A stretch of DNA of 64,000 nt from Paracoccaceae bacterium (GTDB lineage Bacteria; Pseudomonadota; Alphaproteobacteria; Rhodobacterales; Rhodobacteraceae), in NCBI GenBank assembly GCA_002402045.2, contig NVUX02000006.1:113095-177094 (forward strand), in the 5' to 3' direction. The position numbers were made by a program, and so were the translations under genes. This document shows positions 63,284 through 64,000 of this stretch, in pieces (position 1 is the first letter of the stretch; the number at the start of each line of letters is the position of its first letter). The notes beneath the pieces are model-generated. The model worked only from the letters and a program-made list of their open reading frames with translations. It did no database searches and was not told the DNA's origin.

Positions 63284-64000
63284 ATGAAAATCGGAATTCT
63301 GGAAACCGGGCATTTATCGGATACGCTTAAGGCCAAATATGGGCGCTATCCTGATTTTTTTGAGCGGCTGGTGGCGCCGCATTTGCCCGAGGCAGAATTT
63401 TTTGCCGTAGCGATTGTGGATGGCGAGGTGGCGGATAGCCCCGCGCAGGCCGATGGCTGGATAATTACCGGCTCCCGCAGCGGCGCGTATGAGGATGAAC
63501 CATGGATTCCACCATTGGAAGCGTTTTTGCGCGATTGCCTTGCATCGCAAACCCCCGTGGCTGGCATTTGCTTTGGCCACCAGATATTGGCGCAAGCCAT
63601 GGGCGGCAAAGTGGTCAACTCCCCCAAAGGATGGGGCTTTGGAATACATAATTATACGCTGAAAGCGCGGCCCGCTTGGCTAGAGAAAATCCCGCAAGAG
63701 TTTTCTATTCCAGCGATTCACCAAGATCAGGTTATTGAGGTGCCAAAAGGCGCACAGGTGTTTGCTGAGTCGGCATTTTGCCCGATTGCTGGGCTGGTAT
63801 ACGGCGGCTTAGACAACCCTCATGCGATAAGCATTCAGCCGCACCCCGAAATGTCTGCCGAATTTGTGGCGGATATTGCCAAGGAACGGCTGAGAAATAT
63901 AATTTCAGCCGAAATAGTAGAGCCCGCTCTGAAATCGCTGGAAAAACCAGCTGATCAAGTGGCGTGGGGCAAAACCATAGCCAATTTTTTCAGGCAGGCT
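63284..64000 (+). CDS. Class I glutamine amidotransferase (3' end outside window)
   Basis: 239 codons are visible and no stop is reached. It begins KIGILETGHLSD; triad residues are the nucleophile cysteine in VAGICFGHQILAQAMGG and the histidine-glutamate in SIQPHPEMS. Blocks WIITGSRSGAYEDEPWI and GVHQDQ-like AIHQDQVIEVP fit the GMP-synthase-like GATase1 group with no fused synthase so far. Relatives hydrolyse gamma-glutamyl compounds; the substrate is unknown. The start codon abuts a strong hairpin. Confidence 0.87.
   Translation, partial: MKIGILETGHLSDTLKAKYGRYPDFFERLVAPHLPEAEFFAVAIVDGEVADSPAQADGWIITGSRSGAYEDEPWIPPLEAFLRDCLASQTPVAGICFGHQILAQAMGGKVVNSPKGWGFGIHNYTLKARPAWLEKIPQEFSIPAIHQDQVIEVPKGAQVFAESAFCPIAGLVYGGLDNPHAISIQPHPEMSAEFVADIAKERLRNIISAEIVEPALKSLEKPADQVAWGKTIANFFRQA

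Overview
The window looks like the chromosome of a free-living alphaproteobacterium, most likely Rhodobacterales (Roseobacter-like). The inference rests on gene content and order: a phaR / phaA-phaB block, a FdVI-type [2Fe-2S] ferredoxin, an argH - small lipoprotein - lysA - TIGR02302 run, DUF1194 and NDH-fused SelD genes. No database search was possible; names rest on motifs, lengths and context. No tRNA, rRNA, CRISPR array, insertion sequence or prophage was recognised.

Layout. 1-6.7 kb: 3' part of a respiratory nitrate reductase operon (narG cut by the window edge and carrying a one-base frameshift, then narH, narJ, narI and a NifM-like prolyl isomerase). 7-13.3 kb: an RTX protein, a [2Fe-2S] ferredoxin, a DEAD-box RNA helicase and HrpB. 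13.4-20.6 kb: a selenium pair (SelD fused to a flavoprotein; MnmH tRNA 2-selenouridine synthase) next to a glutathione pair (YbdK-type ligase and GshB), a hydrolase and a GNAT protein. 20.6-25.2 kb: comM, a DUF1501/DUF1800 pair and an SH3 protein. 25.3-30.4 kb: a 2-hydroxyacid dehydrogenase and a leftward unit coaBC-dut-rrf2-cysK-membrane protein-moeB. 30.5-36 kb: cobU-cobC, DUF1194, lepA, an unrecognised membrane-anchored protein and a TetA-like MFS pump.

36.1-45.5 kb: one leftward purine operon, uraH-xdhA-xdhB-xdhC followed by a BMP-family ABC importer. Most junctions overlap or abut, so uptake and oxidation of purines are probably made as a unit. 45.8-51.8 kb: dnaE, facing modABC for molybdate uptake. 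51.8-58.9 kb: a leftward run argH - 36-residue lipoprotein - periplasmic SUOX-fold protein - DUF2834 - lysA - TIGR02302 - DMT transporter. 58.9-64 kb: a TlpA-like thioredoxin, a stand-alone EAL protein, phaR, phaA, phaB and the start of a class I glutamine amidotransferase that runs off the end.

How the parts fit. Molybdenum recurs: nitrate reductase and xanthine dehydrogenase need the cofactor, MoeB belongs to its synthesis and ModABC imports molybdate. Selenium and glutathione genes are neighbours. No clearly new defence or mobile system is visible. The items most worth a second look are small: the narG frameshift, a near-perfect 30-bp palindrome between convergent genes, a 12-bp hairpin abutting the last start codon, paired repeats in the phaR promoter, a hairpin before the DUF1800 gene, and a lipoprotein gene below usual length cut-offs.
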